A model generated the notes under the pieces. It worked only from the letters and a program-made list of their open reading frames with translations, was not told the DNA's origin and searched no databases. A program made the translations under genes and the position numbers. Of a stretch of DNA of 64,000 nucleotides, positions 8,093-18,500 are shown piece after piece (position 1 is the first letter of the stretch; the number at the start of each line of letters is the position of its first letter). The DNA comes from DATIXD01 sp035518875 (GTDB taxonomy: Bacteria; Pseudomonadota; Gammaproteobacteria; Methylococcales; Methylococcaceae). The stretch is taken from the NCBI GenBank assembly GCA_035518875.1, contig DATIXD010000089.1, forward strand, positions 1-64,000. Reading direction: 5' to 3'.

Positions 8093-9298
8093 TCAAGGCC
8101 GGCGCACGGAGACAGTTAGAATGCGAGCCCCCGTCCTCCGCTCCCCCGGTTGTTTATCCACCCAGCCCCAAACGATCAGCAACGCGAGCAAGCTGACCCC
8201 CGCCGCCGCGCTATAGATCCACACCGGACCTTGCGAATCCCACAAGGCCCCGCTGTAGTAACTCCCCAGCATGCCGCCGAGTCCGTAGCTGAGGCTGCTG
8301 TACAAGGCCTGTCCCTTGCCGTGATGGGGCCCGGCAAAATATCGATGCACCAGATGGATCGCCGCCACATGAGAAGCGCCGAAAGTCGCGGCATGGAGAA
8401 CCTGGGCGAACGCAACCAGGACCAGCTCTTGCACGAACCAGGCGATGATCAACCAGCGCAGGACGCCCAAGCCGATACTGACCAGCAGAATCCCCCTCAG
8501 ACTGGAGCGCTGCAACAACCGATGCAGAAACACGAACAACACGATCTCGGCGAGCACGCCCAAGGCCCAGAGCTGACCGGTCGAACTGCTGTCGAAACCA
8601 TTTGCCTTCAAGTAAATGGAAAAGAAGACATAGTAAGGCCCGTGCGCGATCTGGATCAGCATGAAGACCACCAAGAACGCGACCACCCGGGGCTGGCTGA
8701 GAATTTTCAGCAGGGACCCGTTGCCGTTCCCAACGACTCCGATGGAGCGCTCCGGAACCAGAAGGCTCGCCAAGCCCATACCGATGAACAGGATTAAGAT
8801 CAGGATCGGCAGGCAATCGATCACGACGAACGTATCCAGCGCCTTGCCCACGGCCAGCACGGCGACGATGAAGCCGATGGAGCCCCACAGGCGGACGCGG
8901 CTGTAACGGTGCGCATCCTGGCCCAGATGGACCAGCGTCACCGCCTCGAACAGCGGCAGGGGCGCGTTCCAGAAAAAGCCGAAGGCAAACGTAATCAGGG
9001 CCAGCCAACGGAAACCGGACAGCCAGAACACCATGCCGAACCCGACAACGGTCAGGCAGGAGGCCATCCGGATCAACGGCATGCCGCGTCCGCTGCGGTC
9101 TGCCAGCCAACCCCACAGATTGGGCGAGATGAGCTTGGTGCCCGCTAACAGGGCCATTAGCTGGCCGATCTGGGCGGGAGTATACCCTTCGGCCTGGAGA
9201 TAAAGCGCCCAGTAAGGCAAGAACGCGCCCAAGGCAGAAAAATAAAAGAAATAAAACCCGGACAGCCGCCAATAAGGAAGCTTCCTCGCAACGGGCAT
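8093..9298 (-). CDS. MFS transporter of the HcaT/YcaD-like (MFS_1-like) group
   Basis: A 401-residue twelve-helix inner-membrane transporter. It opens with PYWRLSGFYFFYFSALGAFLPYWALYLQ, the typical start of the 3-phenylpropionate permease-like subfamily, and carries the loop 2-3 motif GWLADRSGRGMPLIR. The C-terminal half includes the HLVHRYFAGPHHGKGQALYSS segment conserved in this subfamily. Substrate is unknown. The gene starts 28 bp after aroC stops on the same strand, so read-through from aroC is possible. Confidence 0.85.
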   Translation of the reverse strand: MPVARKLPYWRLSGFYFFYFSALGAFLPYWALYLQAEGYTPAQIGQLMALLAGTKLISPNLWGWLADRSGRGMPLIRMASCLTVVGFGMVFWLSGFRWLALITFAFGFFWNAPLPLFEAVTLVHLGQDAHRYSRVRLWGSIGFIVAVLAVGKALDTFVVIDCLPILILILFIGMGLASLLVPERSIGVVGNGNGSLLKILSQPRVVAFLVVFMLIQIAHGPYYVFFSIYLKANGFDSSSTGQLWALGVLAEIVLFVFLHRLLQRSSLRGILLVSIGLGVLRWLIIAWFVQELVLVAFAQVLHAATFGASHVAAIHLVHRYFAGPHHGKGQALYSSLSYGLGGMLGSYYSGALWDSQGPVWIYSAAAGVSLLALLIVWGWVDKQPGERRTGARILTVSVRRP

Positions 9299-9326
9299 GG
9301 CTAACGTGCGAACAAGGCGAGCGGCA

Positions 9327-10427
9327 TCACGAAGGGCCCGCCGGAACCGGCTTCAACTCCGTTGTCACATCCTGATTCTGGGCGCGGTGACGCAGATAAT
9401 GATCCATCAGCACGATCGCCATCATCGCCTCGGCGATAGGCGTGGCGCGAATGCCGACGCAGGGATCGTGCCGGCCAGTGGTGATGACTTCCACCGGCTC
9501 GCCGCGCACGTTCACGCTCCGGCCCGGCAGACGCAGACTGGAAGTCGGTTTGAGGGCGATACTGGCGACGATGTCCTGTCCCGAGGAAATGCCACCCAGC
9601 ACGCCGCCGGCGTGATTGCTGAGGAAACCTTCCGGACTGATTTCGTCACGGAATTGCGTGCCCCTGGCCTCGATGCAGGCGAAGCCATCGCCGATCTCCA
9701 CGCCCTTCACCGCATTGATGCTCATCAGGGCATAGGCCAGCTCAGCATCCAGCCGGTCGAAGATCGGCTCGCCTAGACCCGGCGGAACGCCGGTCGCCAC
9801 CACGTTGATTCGCGCCCCGATCGACTCGCCTTCCTTCCGCAACGCGTCCATATAAGCCTCCATCTCGGGGACCTTGTCGGGATCCGGGCAGAAGAACGGA
9901 TTATTGCCGACTTCGTCCCAGACAAGACGGTGGATTTTAATCGGCCCAAGTTGAGAAAGGTAGCCGCGAATCTCTAAACCTAAGCGCTCTTTCAAATATT
10001 TCTTGGCGATGCCCCCCGCCGCGACCCGCATCGCCGTCTCCCGCGCAGAGGAGCGTCCGCCGCCCCGGTAATCGCGAAAGCCGTATTTCATGTGATAGGT
10101 GTAATCGGCATGGCCGGGACGGAAACGCTCGGCGATATTGGAATAATCCTTTGAACGCTGGTCGGTGTTCTCGATCAGCAAGCCGATGGGCGTACCCGTA
10201 GTCTTGCCCTCGAACACGCCGGACTGGATCTTCACCTCGTCCGCTTCTCGCCGCTGGGTAGTGTGCCGCGATGTGCCGGGCTTGCGTCGATCCAGATCTT
10301 CCTGGAGATCCGCCTCGCTCAGTTCAAGCCCCGGCGGACAGCCGTCCACGATGCAGCCGATCGCCGGCCCGTGGCTTTCGCCGAAGGACGTTACCGTGAA
10401 CAGTTTGCCTAGGGTGTTTCCGGACAT
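9327..10427 (-). CDS. aroC: Chorismate synthase
   Basis: Cytoplasmic FMN-dependent enzyme that converts EPSP to chorismate, the last common step of the shikimate pathway. The 366-residue product has the three family signatures: [18 protein letters not shown] near the start, [17 protein letters not shown] in the middle, and [17 protein letters not shown] near the end. Length is normal. It follows prmB, the usual gammaproteobacterial neighbour, separated by a 71-bp gap holding a palindromic repeat. aroK and aroB lie about 23 kb away in this window. Confidence 0.97.
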   Translation of the reverse strand: MSGNTLGKLFTVTSFGESHGPAIGCIVDGCPPGLELSEADLQEDLDRRKPGTSRHTTQRREADEVKIQSGVFEGKTTGTPIGLLIENTDQRSKDYSNIAERFRPGHADYTYHMKYGFRDYRGGGRSSARETAMRVAAGGIAKKYLKERLGLEIRGYLSQLGPIKIHRLVWDEVGNNPFFCPDPDKVPEMEAYMDALRKEGESIGARINVVATGVPPGLGEPIFDRLDAELAYALMSINAVKGVEIGDGFACIEARGTQFRDEISPEGFLSNHAGGVLGGISSGQDIVASIALKPTSSLRLPGRSVNVRGEPVEVITTGRHDPCVGIRATPIAEAMMAIVLMDHYLRHRAQNQDVTTELKPVPAGPS

Positions 10428-10469
10428 GGTTGTGGATTCAGAATCTCATAAATGGAACTAGCGGCACAC

Positions 10470-10499
10470 GTTGGGTTACGGCTATCGCCTAACCCCACC
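10470..10499. repeat. Palindromic intergenic repeat between prmB and aroC
   Basis: The core GGGTTA-c-GGC-tatc-GCC-TAACCC is a 9-bp stem with one bulged base, extended outward by GTT/CAC with one mismatch. There is no T-tract on either side, so it is not an intrinsic terminator. The form resembles short palindromes scattered through intergenic DNA of many proteobacteria. No second copy was noticed in this window. Confidence 0.5.
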
Positions 10500-11419
10500 T
10501 ACATCAATTGACTGCGACACTCCCGAAGTTGCTCCGCCGTCAGTAGAAACACCCCGTCGCCGCCGCGTTCGAAATCCAGCCAATAGAAAGGGACTTCCGG
10601 ATAGGCCTCCTCCAGAGCCTCGGCGCTGCTGCCGACTTCCACCACCAGAATACCGCCCGGTTTCAGATGGGCCTCCGCGCCCTGCAGGATGCGCCGTACG
10701 CAATCTAGACCGGTTTCACCGGACTCGAGCCCGAGCCTCGGCTCGGCATGGTATTCGAGGGGGAGCCGCCGCCATTCTTCCATATTCACGTAGGGCGGGT
10801 TGCTGACGATCAGATCGTAATGCCTGTCGCCGAGAGCGGCATACAGATCGGACTCCACAGCCCGGACGCTATCTTCAAGTTCGTGTTGGGCGATATTGAT
10901 ACACGTAACTTCGAGCGCTTCCGGCGAAATGTCGACCGCGTCAACCTCGCAGTTCGGAAAAGCATAGGCACAGGCGATGGCGATGCAGCCGCTGCCGGTG
11001 CAAAGATCGAGAATGTCGGTGACCGTATCCGGTTGACCGAACCACGGGCTGAACTGCTGTTCGATCAGCTCGGCAATGGGCGAGCGCGGCACCAACACGC
11101 GCTCATCGACATAGAACGACAAGCCGGCGAACAGAGCTTCATGGGTCAGATAGGCGGCGGGCTTGCGCTCGGCGATACGGCGCTCGATCAGATTTACCAC
11201 CCGCACGCGTTCATCCGGCGCGAGCGTGGCGTTGAAATAACCGCCGGGCAGATCGTGGGGTTGATGGATCGCGTGCAGAACCAGGGCTGCGGCTTCGTCC
11301 AGGGCGTTTGCCGTGCCGTGGCCGAAGAACAGCTTCTCCTGCTTGAAGCGGCTGGCACCCCAGCGGATGTAGTCGCGGATCGTGGTCAGATGGGCCGTTA
11401 CGGCCTCCGGGTTGTTCAT
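10499..11419 (-). CDS. prmB: Ribosomal protein L3 N5-glutamine methyltransferase
   Basis: SAM-dependent enzyme that methylates a glutamine of ribosomal protein L3 during 50S assembly. The 306-residue product has the PrmB N-terminal helical domain (TTIRDYIRWGASRFKQEKLF), the VPRSPIAELI segment that sets PrmB apart from PrmC, the SAM motif DLCTGSGCIAIACA, and the catalytic NPPYVN. The start is ATG 11419 with GAGCGAGGG ahead; a TTG at 11431 overlaps the argC stop and is less likely. It lies 8 bp after argC and upstream of aroC. Confidence 0.93.
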   Translation of the reverse strand: MNNPEAVTAHLTTIRDYIRWGASRFKQEKLFFGHGTANALDEAAALVLHAIHQPHDLPGGYFNATLAPDERVRVVNLIERRIAERKPAAYLTHEALFAGLSFYVDERVLVPRSPIAELIEQQFSPWFGQPDTVTDILDLCTGSGCIAIACAYAFPNCEVDAVDISPEALEVTCINIAQHELEDSVRAVESDLYAALGDRHYDLIVSNPPYVNMEEWRRLPLEYHAEPRLGLESGETGLDCVRRILQGAEAHLKPGGILVVEVGSSAEALEEAYPEVPFYWLDFERGGDGVFLLTAEQLRECRSQLM

Positions 11420-11427
11420 GCCCTCGC

Positions 11428-12459
11428 TCAAGGATAAAGGCCGATGGCCTTCAGGCCAATGGTTTCGTCCAGGCCGAACATCAGGTTCATGTTCTGAACG
11501 GCCTGTCCCGCCGCGCCTTTGACCAGATTATCGATGACCGCCAGAATGACCAGAGTATCGCCGTTCATGGGCCGATGGATGGCGATCTGGCAGCGGTTGA
11601 CGCCGCGCACGTTGCGGGTGTCGGGATGTGCCCCGGCCGGCATCACATCGACGAACGGCTCATCCCGATAACGGGTTTCGTACAACGCTTGCAAATCCGG
11701 CGCGGCGCCGTCCAGCTGTGCATAGATCGTGGCATGGATGCCCCGGATCATGGGGATCAGGTGCGGCACGAAGGTCAGGCCCACCGGTTGGCCGGCGGCC
11801 TTTTCCAATCCCTGGCGAATTTCCGGCCAGTGGCGATGCCCCTTGACGCTGTAAGCTTTCAAGCTCTCGCCGGCCTCGCTCATGAGCATGGGAATCTCGG
11901 CCTTTCGTCCTGCGCCGCTAACACCCGATTTGACGTCGGCGATCAGGTTATCCAAGCGAATCGCGCCAGTTTCGATCAGCGGCAACAAGCCCAACTGTAC
12001 CGCAGTGGGATAGCAGCCCGGACAGGCGATCAGGCGCGCCGAGCGAATCGGCTCGCGGTTGACCTCCGGCAAACCGTAAACCGCCTCTTTCAGCAGATCC
12101 GGGCAGGCGTGGGGTTCTCCGTACCACTGCTGCCAAACCTCAGCATCCTTGAGCCGAAAATCGGCGGCGAGATCGATGAGTTTCACTCTGCGGGCGAGCA
12201 ATGCTTCGGCCATACGCATGGCCGTCCCATTGGGCGTGGCAAAGAACACCACATCGCATTCGGCCAAAATTTCGGCGTCCGGTTCGCTGAATTCGGCATT
12301 CACGAAACCGCGCAGATTGGGATACAGCTCATCCACCGGCCTGCCGGCGTCGGCACGGGAGGTGACCGCCTTGATGCGGACGCTCGGGTGCAGGGCCAGA
12401 ATTCTGAGGAGTTCGACGCCCGTGTAACCGGTGCCGCCAACGATGCCCGCCTGAATCAT
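11428..12459 (-). CDS. argC: N-acetyl-gamma-glutamyl-phosphate reductase
   Basis: NADPH-dependent third enzyme of arginine synthesis, giving N-acetylglutamate semialdehyde. The 343-residue product has the dinucleotide motif [17 protein letters not shown] at the N-terminus, the catalytic cysteine in [14 protein letters not shown] and the [11 protein letters not shown] signature. Length is normal for the type 1 enzyme. It leads directly into prmB with an 8-bp gap; no other arg gene is in the window. Confidence 0.96.
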   Translation of the reverse strand: MIQAGIVGGTGYTGVELLRILALHPSVRIKAVTSRADAGRPVDELYPNLRGFVNAEFSEPDAEILAECDVVFFATPNGTAMRMAEALLARRVKLIDLAADFRLKDAEVWQQWYGEPHACPDLLKEAVYGLPEVNREPIRSARLIACPGCYPTAVQLGLLPLIETGAIRLDNLIADVKSGVSGAGRKAEIPMLMSEAGESLKAYSVKGHRHWPEIRQGLEKAAGQPVGLTFVPHLIPMIRGIHATIYAQLDGAAPDLQALYETRYRDEPFVDVMPAGAHPDTRNVRGVNRCQIAIHRPMNGDTLVILAVIDNLVKGAAGQAVQNMNLMFGLDETIGLKAIGLYP

Positions 12460-12528
12460 GATGTCTGTGTCCTGCCTATTCGACGATGAGGAACACCGAG
12501 GTAGCGCCCTTAAGGCCGCTTGTACGCG

Positions 12529-13416
12529 TTATTTGACCGCACAGAATATACCGTAACAGCCCAGCCCGTCGCGAAAAATCCGGTACTGATTGAGCGCGGT
12601 ATAGAAATTCCCGCTTTGGGCCGACGTCCGTAGCCGAGACCAGGCCATCAGTTTCTGCATGGGCCAAGTCAGCAGCGCCGTTCGGTACAAGCGCCGGGAA
12701 GACGGAATGATATTCATCGTCGCATTCCGGAATCGGATATCGTGAAATCCGCATTGTTCCAGGTAGCGGCGGAACTCATCGGGCGTCGCCAGATTCGGTA
12801 TCTGCCAGCCGTTCAAACAGGTTCTCACAATCCGCCATTGCGCTTCGGTGAACTGCCGCTTGAGCGCGTAACCGTCCGCACAGACCAGACGGCCGCCCGC
12901 TTTCAGGATACGCAGGGCTTCCTGGATGAAGGCGCGTTTATCCAAGGCGTGGCAAATGCTCTCGATACCCCAGACCACGTCGAAGGTTTCATCCTCGAAT
13001 GGTGTCGCGCAGAAATCCGCCCTCTGAAAATCGGCCAGTTCGCTCAAGCCGCGTTTGGCGGCGTTTTTTCCGGCCAGCTCGACCTGGAATTCGCTCAGGG
13101 TGATGCCGGTGACGCGCGCGCCATAATGCTCCGCCAGCCAAAGGGAACTGCCGCCGATGCCGCAACCGGCGTCCAGAATCCGGCTGCCGGGCCGAATTTG
13201 CGCCATTTCCGCCAATTCCCGGTTCATGTTCATCAGGGACTGGCTGTGGCTCTTGGTTTCAGAGTCCCAGAAGCCGTAGTGGATGGCAAGGTTCCGGGCA
13301 TCCAGCCAGGAAGTCCGGTAATCCCAGTGGCACTCGTTGTAGTACCGGACGATATCTTCCTTCAACGTTTCGGTCGTGCTGGCGCGATAGTCCTGGCCTG
13401 GAACCAATGAGGTCAT
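12529..13416 (-). CDS. SAM-dependent class I methyltransferase, substrate unknown
   Basis: A 295-residue protein with a Rossmann-type methyltransferase core: motif I ILDAGCGIGGSSLWLA (about residues 80-95), acidic motif II region, and DVVWGIESICHAL as the motif IV region. The N-terminal IVRYYNECHWDYRTSW and NLAIHYGFWD pattern is shared with small-molecule methyltransferases of the tocopherol/phosphoethanolamine/sterol type, so a lipid or amine acceptor is plausible. It stands alone between argC and ihfA on the same strand, with gaps on both sides, so context gives no substrate. Confidence 0.8.
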   Translation of the reverse strand: MTSLVPGQDYRASTTETLKEDIVRYYNECHWDYRTSWLDARNLAIHYGFWDSETKSHSQSLMNMNRELAEMAQIRPGSRILDAGCGIGGSSLWLAEHYGARVTGITLSEFQVELAGKNAAKRGLSELADFQRADFCATPFEDETFDVVWGIESICHALDKRAFIQEALRILKAGGRLVCADGYALKRQFTEAQWRIVRTCLNGWQIPNLATPDEFRRYLEQCGFHDIRFRNATMNIIPSSRRLYRTALLTWPMQKLMAWSRLRTSAQSGNFYTALNQYRIFRDGLGCYGIFCAVK

Positions 13417-13527
13417 GAGAATTTCGTCCGCATAAGTAACGCATGAATTATGAATTAAGGAGCAACGCGACTTTCTGCGGCCACGGCCGGCTCACTGCAA
13501 AACCCGACGCCACACCGCTTGGCAGGT

Positions 13528-13824
13528 CTATTCCGATGCGCCGTAAGCTTCGACCTTGGACTTCAGCTTCTGCCCGGGCTTGAACGTCACAACACGCCGG
13601 GCCGTGATGGGGATTTCCTCACCGGTTTTCGGATTGCGGCCCGGCCTCTGTTTTTTGTCGCGTAGGTCGAAATTGCCGAACCCCGACAGTTTCACCGGGC
13701 TCCCCAGTTCCAGTGCGGTCTTGATTTCCTCGAAAAAATGATCCACTAGCAGCTTGGCGTCCCGTTTGTTAAGGCTTAGCTCGTCCAGCAGTTTCTCCAC
13801 TAAATCGGCTTTGGTCAATGCCAT
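13528..13824 (-). CDS. ihfA: Integration host factor subunit alpha
   Basis: DNA-bending nucleoid protein that pairs with IhfB to bend DNA sharply in promoters, recombination sites and origins. The 98-residue product has the HU/IHF fold: [24 protein letters not shown], the [12 protein letters not shown] strand region, and the [10 protein letters not shown] beta-arm with its conserved proline, followed by [13 protein letters not shown]. It begins 4 bp after the pheT stop, the conserved arrangement in gammaproteobacteria. Confidence 0.97.
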   Translation of the reverse strand: MALTKADLVEKLLDELSLNKRDAKLLVDHFFEEIKTALELGSPVKLSGFGNFDLRDKKQRPGRNPKTGEEIPITARRVVTFKPGQKLKSKVEAYGASE

Positions 13825-13828
13825 GAGT

Positions 13829-16210
13829 TCAATCTCTCAGTTTCGCGTCAAATTCTTTCGAGAGGAGAGCCAGCACGTCCGCAATAACCGCATCGACTCT
13901 CTCGTCCGTCAGGGTTTCGGCATCGTCCTGAAGAACCAGCCCAAGAGCGATGCTCTTCTTGCCCGATTCGACGCCCTGCCCCCGGTAAACGTCGAAGATG
14001 AGGACTTGCCGGATCAGGGCAGGATATTGGCCTTGTATGGAGGTGGCCAGGCGAGTGGCGTCCACCTGTTCGGCGACGATCACCGCGATGTCGCGACGAA
14101 CCTGAGGGAATTTCGACAGGCTCTTGAACGCCGGGATCGCTCTTTGCAGGAGCAGATTCTGATCCACTTCGAATAGATACACGGATGTTTCGAATCCGAA
14201 TTCTTTTTCCAGGCGCGGATGCAGCATGCCCAGCCAGCCTAGCCGCTTCCTCCCTTCGATCAGGACTTCGGCACTCTGCCCCGGATGCAGGGCAGGATGT
14301 TGGCCGGCGACGAAGAGGGCATCGGCTTCATGTCCGGCGAGCCTGAGGATGGCCTCCAGATCGGCCTTCAGATCGAAGAAATCGACCGCGCGCGCGGGCT
14401 CGCCCCACTGTTCCGGATGCACGGAACCCATTGCCAGGCCGGCCAGAGATTTCTCCTGTGTGATTTCGCCATCACGCCGGCTAAACTTGAGTCCCGCCTC
14501 GAACAAGCGAATCCGGGTCTGCTGGCGATTGCTGTTTCGCTGCGCCGCCTCCAGCAAGCCGCACCAGAGCCCGGTGCGCATCACCGCCAGATCGGAGGCA
14601 ATCGGGTTCTTCAGCGCAAGACCTTCGGTGCCGGGTTCGATCAGCGCCTGTTTGGCGCCATCCACGAAGCTGTAGGTGATGGCTTCCTGATAGCCGCGAT
14701 CGATCAGGACATCCTTGACTCGCTCCACATCCAGCACGCCTTCGGATTCCGGCTGCAATTCCATGCGCATCGTCGGACGGCGCCTCGGAATCTGATCGTA
14801 GCCGTAAACACGGCCGATTTCCTCGATCAGGTCGGCCTCGATCGCAATGTCGAAACGGAAACTGGGCGGGATGACCCGCCAGCCTTCGGGATGGGGCTCC
14901 AACCTCATGCCGAGACGTACCAACAATTCGGCCGTCTCCTCACCGGGGATAGGCACCCCCAACAGTTGGCTGACCCGCTCTTGCCGCAACAGAATGGGAG
15001 GGCGCAGGGGAAGATGCGATTCCGCCACCGCCTCGACGATCGGACCCGCTGCACCCCCGGCGATGGCGAGCAACAGCTCGGTCGCCCGCTCGATCGCGCG
15101 CGGTTGTAATTCGGGATCGACGCCGCGCTCGAAACGGTGGGATGAGTCGGTTGTCAGGCCGAAGCGGCGGGCCTTGCCCAGAATGGCCGCGGGCGCGAAG
15201 AAGGCGCATTCGAGAAAAATGTCGACGGTGCCTTCGCCCACCGCCGAGTCCTTGCCGCCCATGATGCCCGCCAGCGCCAGGGGGCGCTGTTCGTCGGCGA
15301 TGACCAGAACCTCCTCGTCCAGGGTGATTTCCTGATCATTCAGCAGGAAGAGCTTTTCACCGGGGGTTGCGAAGCGTACGCGAACGCCCCCTTCGAGTCT
15401 GGCCGCATCGAATGCATGCAAAGGCTGGCCCAACTCCAATAACACATAGTTGGTGACATCAACGACCGGGCCCAGCGAGCGGATTCCGGAGCGGCGCAAG
15501 CGCTCTCGCATCCACAGCGGAGTTTCGGCTCGCTGGTTGACGCCCGAGATCACCCGGCCGAGATAGCGTGGACAAGCCTCGGGCGCATCCACTTTGACCT
15601 GCAGCGTCGAACCGATGATCGCCGCAGTTGCAGGCGCATTCGGCACACTCCAATCCATCTTATTGAGCAGCGCCACTTCGCGGGCTATACCCTGGACACT
15701 GAGACAATCGGCCCGGTTCGGGGTCAAATCGACCTCAACAATGGCGTCGTCAAGTTGCAGATAGTCGCGCAGGTCGCGACCAACTGGCGCGTCCGCGGGC
15801 AAGGCCATCAGGCCGCTCTGGGGATCGTCGATGCCGAGTTCCTTGGCCGAGCACAACATACCATGGGAGAGAACGCCGCGCAGTTCGGACGGCTTGATTC
15901 CAAGACCGCCCGGCAACATCGCGCCCTCGATGGCCAGCGGGGCCTTCATGCCCACATGCACGTTGGGCGCGCCGCAAACGATGGTCAGCGGCGATGGGCC
16001 GCCGGCCGCGACCCGGCAAATTCTCAGTCGATCGGCCTGGGGATGGGGCGCAACCTCCAGAATTTCTCCGACCACCACGCCATGGAACGATCCCGCGACC
16101 GGCTCGACGCTATCGACTTCCAAGCCGGCCATAGTCAGTTGCGCGACGAGTCGATCCGTCGCGACGGGCGGATCGACGTATTCTCTCAACCAGTCCTCGC
16201 TAAAGCGCAT
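13829..16210 (-). CDS. pheT: Phenylalanyl-tRNA synthetase beta subunit
   Basis: Large subunit of the alpha2-beta2 synthetase that charges tRNA-Phe. The 793-residue product carries the N-terminal tRNA-binding (EMAP-like) domain with [20 protein letters not shown], the B3/B4 editing domain that hydrolyses Tyr-tRNA-Phe ([19 protein letters not shown]), the B5 domain, the inactive synthetase-like core and the C-terminal FDX-ACB anticodon domain ([13 protein letters not shown] to SIALGLVLQ). It begins 30 bp after pheS. Confidence 0.97.
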   Translation of the reverse strand: MRFSEDWLREYVDPPVATDRLVAQLTMAGLEVDSVEPVAGSFHGVVVGEILEVAPHPQADRLRICRVAAGGPSPLTIVCGAPNVHVGMKAPLAIEGAMLPGGLGIKPSELRGVLSHGMLCSAKELGIDDPQSGLMALPADAPVGRDLRDYLQLDDAIVEVDLTPNRADCLSVQGIAREVALLNKMDWSVPNAPATAAIIGSTLQVKVDAPEACPRYLGRVISGVNQRAETPLWMRERLRRSGIRSLGPVVDVTNYVLLELGQPLHAFDAARLEGGVRVRFATPGEKLFLLNDQEITLDEEVLVIADEQRPLALAGIMGGKDSAVGEGTVDIFLECAFFAPAAILGKARRFGLTTDSSHRFERGVDPELQPRAIERATELLLAIAGGAAGPIVEAVAESHLPLRPPILLRQERVSQLLGVPIPGEETAELLVRLGMRLEPHPEGWRVIPPSFRFDIAIEADLIEEIGRVYGYDQIPRRRPTMRMELQPESEGVLDVERVKDVLIDRGYQEAITYSFVDGAKQALIEPGTEGLALKNPIASDLAVMRTGLWCGLLEAAQRNSNRQQTRIRLFEAGLKFSRRDGEITQEKSLAGLAMGSVHPEQWGEPARAVDFFDLKADLEAILRLAGHEADALFVAGQHPALHPGQSAEVLIEGRKRLGWLGMLHPRLEKEFGFETSVYLFEVDQNLLLQRAIPAFKSLSKFPQVRRDIAVIVAEQVDATRLATSIQGQYPALIRQVLIFDVYRGQGVESGKKSIALGLVLQDDAETLTDERVDAVIADVLALLSKEFDAKLRD

Positions 16211-16240
16211 GGTGCAACCTTCTCCCTTTGATTCCGCCGC

Positions 16241-17343
<1,103 letters not shown>

Positions 17344-17344
17344 A

Positions 17345-17692
17345 TCAAGCCTGGGCCAATTTGGCCAACTCGGCGAAGGCTTCTTTGTCGTATACGGCCA
17401 GATCGGCCAAAACCTTGCGGTCGAGTTCGATCGATGCCTTTTTGAGTCCGTCCATGAAACGGCTGTAGGACAATCCGCACTCGCGCGCCGCAGCGTTGAT
17501 GCGAGTGATCCAAAGGGCGCGGAACTGACGTTTTCTTTGCTTGCGGTCGCGATAGGCGTATTGACCGGCCTTGATGACCGCCTGTTTGGCGACCCGGAAC
17601 ACGCGGCTGCGGGCGCCATAATAGCCCCTAGCCTGCTTGAGAACTTTTTTGTGTCTGGCGCGCGCGGTGACGCCACGTTTCACTCTGGGCAT
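17345..17692 (-). CDS. rplT: 50S ribosomal protein L20
   Basis: Early-binding 23S rRNA protein needed for 50S assembly; in enterobacteria it also represses the rpmI-rplT cistrons. The 115-residue product opens with [20 protein letters not shown] and contains [18 protein letters not shown] and [12 protein letters not shown], the family signature. It lies between rpmI (33 bp upstream) and pheS. Confidence 0.98.
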   Translation of the reverse strand: MPRVKRGVTARARHKKVLKQARGYYGARSRVFRVAKQAVIKAGQYAYRDRKQRKRQFRALWITRINAAARECGLSYSRFMDGLKKASIELDRKVLADLAVYDKEAFAELAKLAQA

Positions 17693-17725
17693 GGAATATC
17701 CCCTCTCTCGTTAAACCAAAATTAA

Positions 17726-17923
17726 TCAGACGTAGGGCAAAAGCCGGTTCGCGCCCGGCAAATCCGAGGCATGCAGCATGCCGGCATGGCGCAACTGTCT
17801 CTTCCGCTTGGTGGTTTTCTTGGTCAAGATGTGGCGGCGATGGGAATGATTGCACTTCAAACCGCCGGAAGCCGTGCGGCGAAATCTTTTCGCTGCGCCA
17901 CGATTGCTTTTGATCTTTGGCAT
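17726..17923 (-). CDS. rpmI: 50S ribosomal protein L35
   Basis: A 65-residue basic ribosomal protein with [15 protein letters not shown] at the start, [18 protein letters not shown] in the middle and a C-terminal LLPYV, as expected for L35. It lies 23 bp after infC. In the E. coli operon it is co-regulated with rplT by L20. Confidence 0.97.
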   Translation of the reverse strand: MPKIKSNRGAAKRFRRTASGGLKCNHSHRRHILTKKTTKRKRQLRHAGMLHASDLPGANRLLPYV

Positions 17924-17946
17924 TTACGATTACTCCAAATTGGTCT

Positions 17947-18477
17947 TCAGGTTTTTTTCTTTTTCGGCGAAAGGGTCATGCTCAACTGCTTGCCTTCCAG
18001 CTTGGGAAATTGCTCGACTGTTGCATACTCCTGCAAATCGGTCTCGATCCTTTTCAGCAAATCCATTCCCAACTCCCTGTGGGACAATTCCCGGCCGCGG
18101 AACCGAACGGTAATTTTGGCCTTGTCGCCGTCATTGAGAAACCGGATGAGATTGCGCAGCTTGATCTGGTAATCGCCTTCGTCGGTTCCCGGCCTAAATT
18201 TGACTTCCTTGATGTGGATCAGCTTTTGCTTCTTCTTGGCCGCCTGCAGCTTCTTGCTTTGCTCGAACCGGTACTTACCGTAATCCATGACCCGACAGAC
18301 CGGCGGTTCGGCGCTGGGCGAAATTTCCACCAAGTCGAGTTCGGCTTCGAACGCTATTTGCTTCGCTTCACGGCTTGAAACAATCCCTAACTGCTGACCG
18401 TCGGGTCCGATCAGCCGGACCTGGGGCCAAGTGATCTCATCGTTCAGGCGCGGCTCTTTTCTATCGTTCGCAGTGAT
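17947..18477 (-). CDS. infC: Translation initiation factor IF-3, starting at ATC
   Basis: IF-3 binds 30S, prevents early subunit joining and proofreads the start codon. The N-domain ([23 protein letters not shown] to [17 protein letters not shown]), lysine-rich linker ([10 protein letters not shown]) and C-domain ([23 protein letters not shown] segment) are all present. The first in-frame ATG/GTG would delete much of the N-domain. Extending upstream, the frame is open only to a TAG two codons before ATC 18477, and GGAGG lies 8 nt before that ATC with no ATG, GTG or TTG available. So a non-canonical ATC start is chosen, giving 176 residues. IF-3 represses its own synthesis through such poor start codons. 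Confidence 0.93.
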   Translation of the reverse strand: MTANDRKEPRLNDEITWPQVRLIGPDGQQLGIVSSREAKQIAFEAELDLVEISPSAEPPVCRVMDYGKYRFEQSKKLQAAKKKQKLIHIKEVKFRPGTDEGDYQIKLRNLIRFLNDGDKAKITVRFRGRELSHRELGMDLLKRIETDLQEYATVEQFPKLEGKQLSMTLSPKKKKT

Positions 18478-18500
18478 ACCCTATTCCTCCAACAAAAAAT

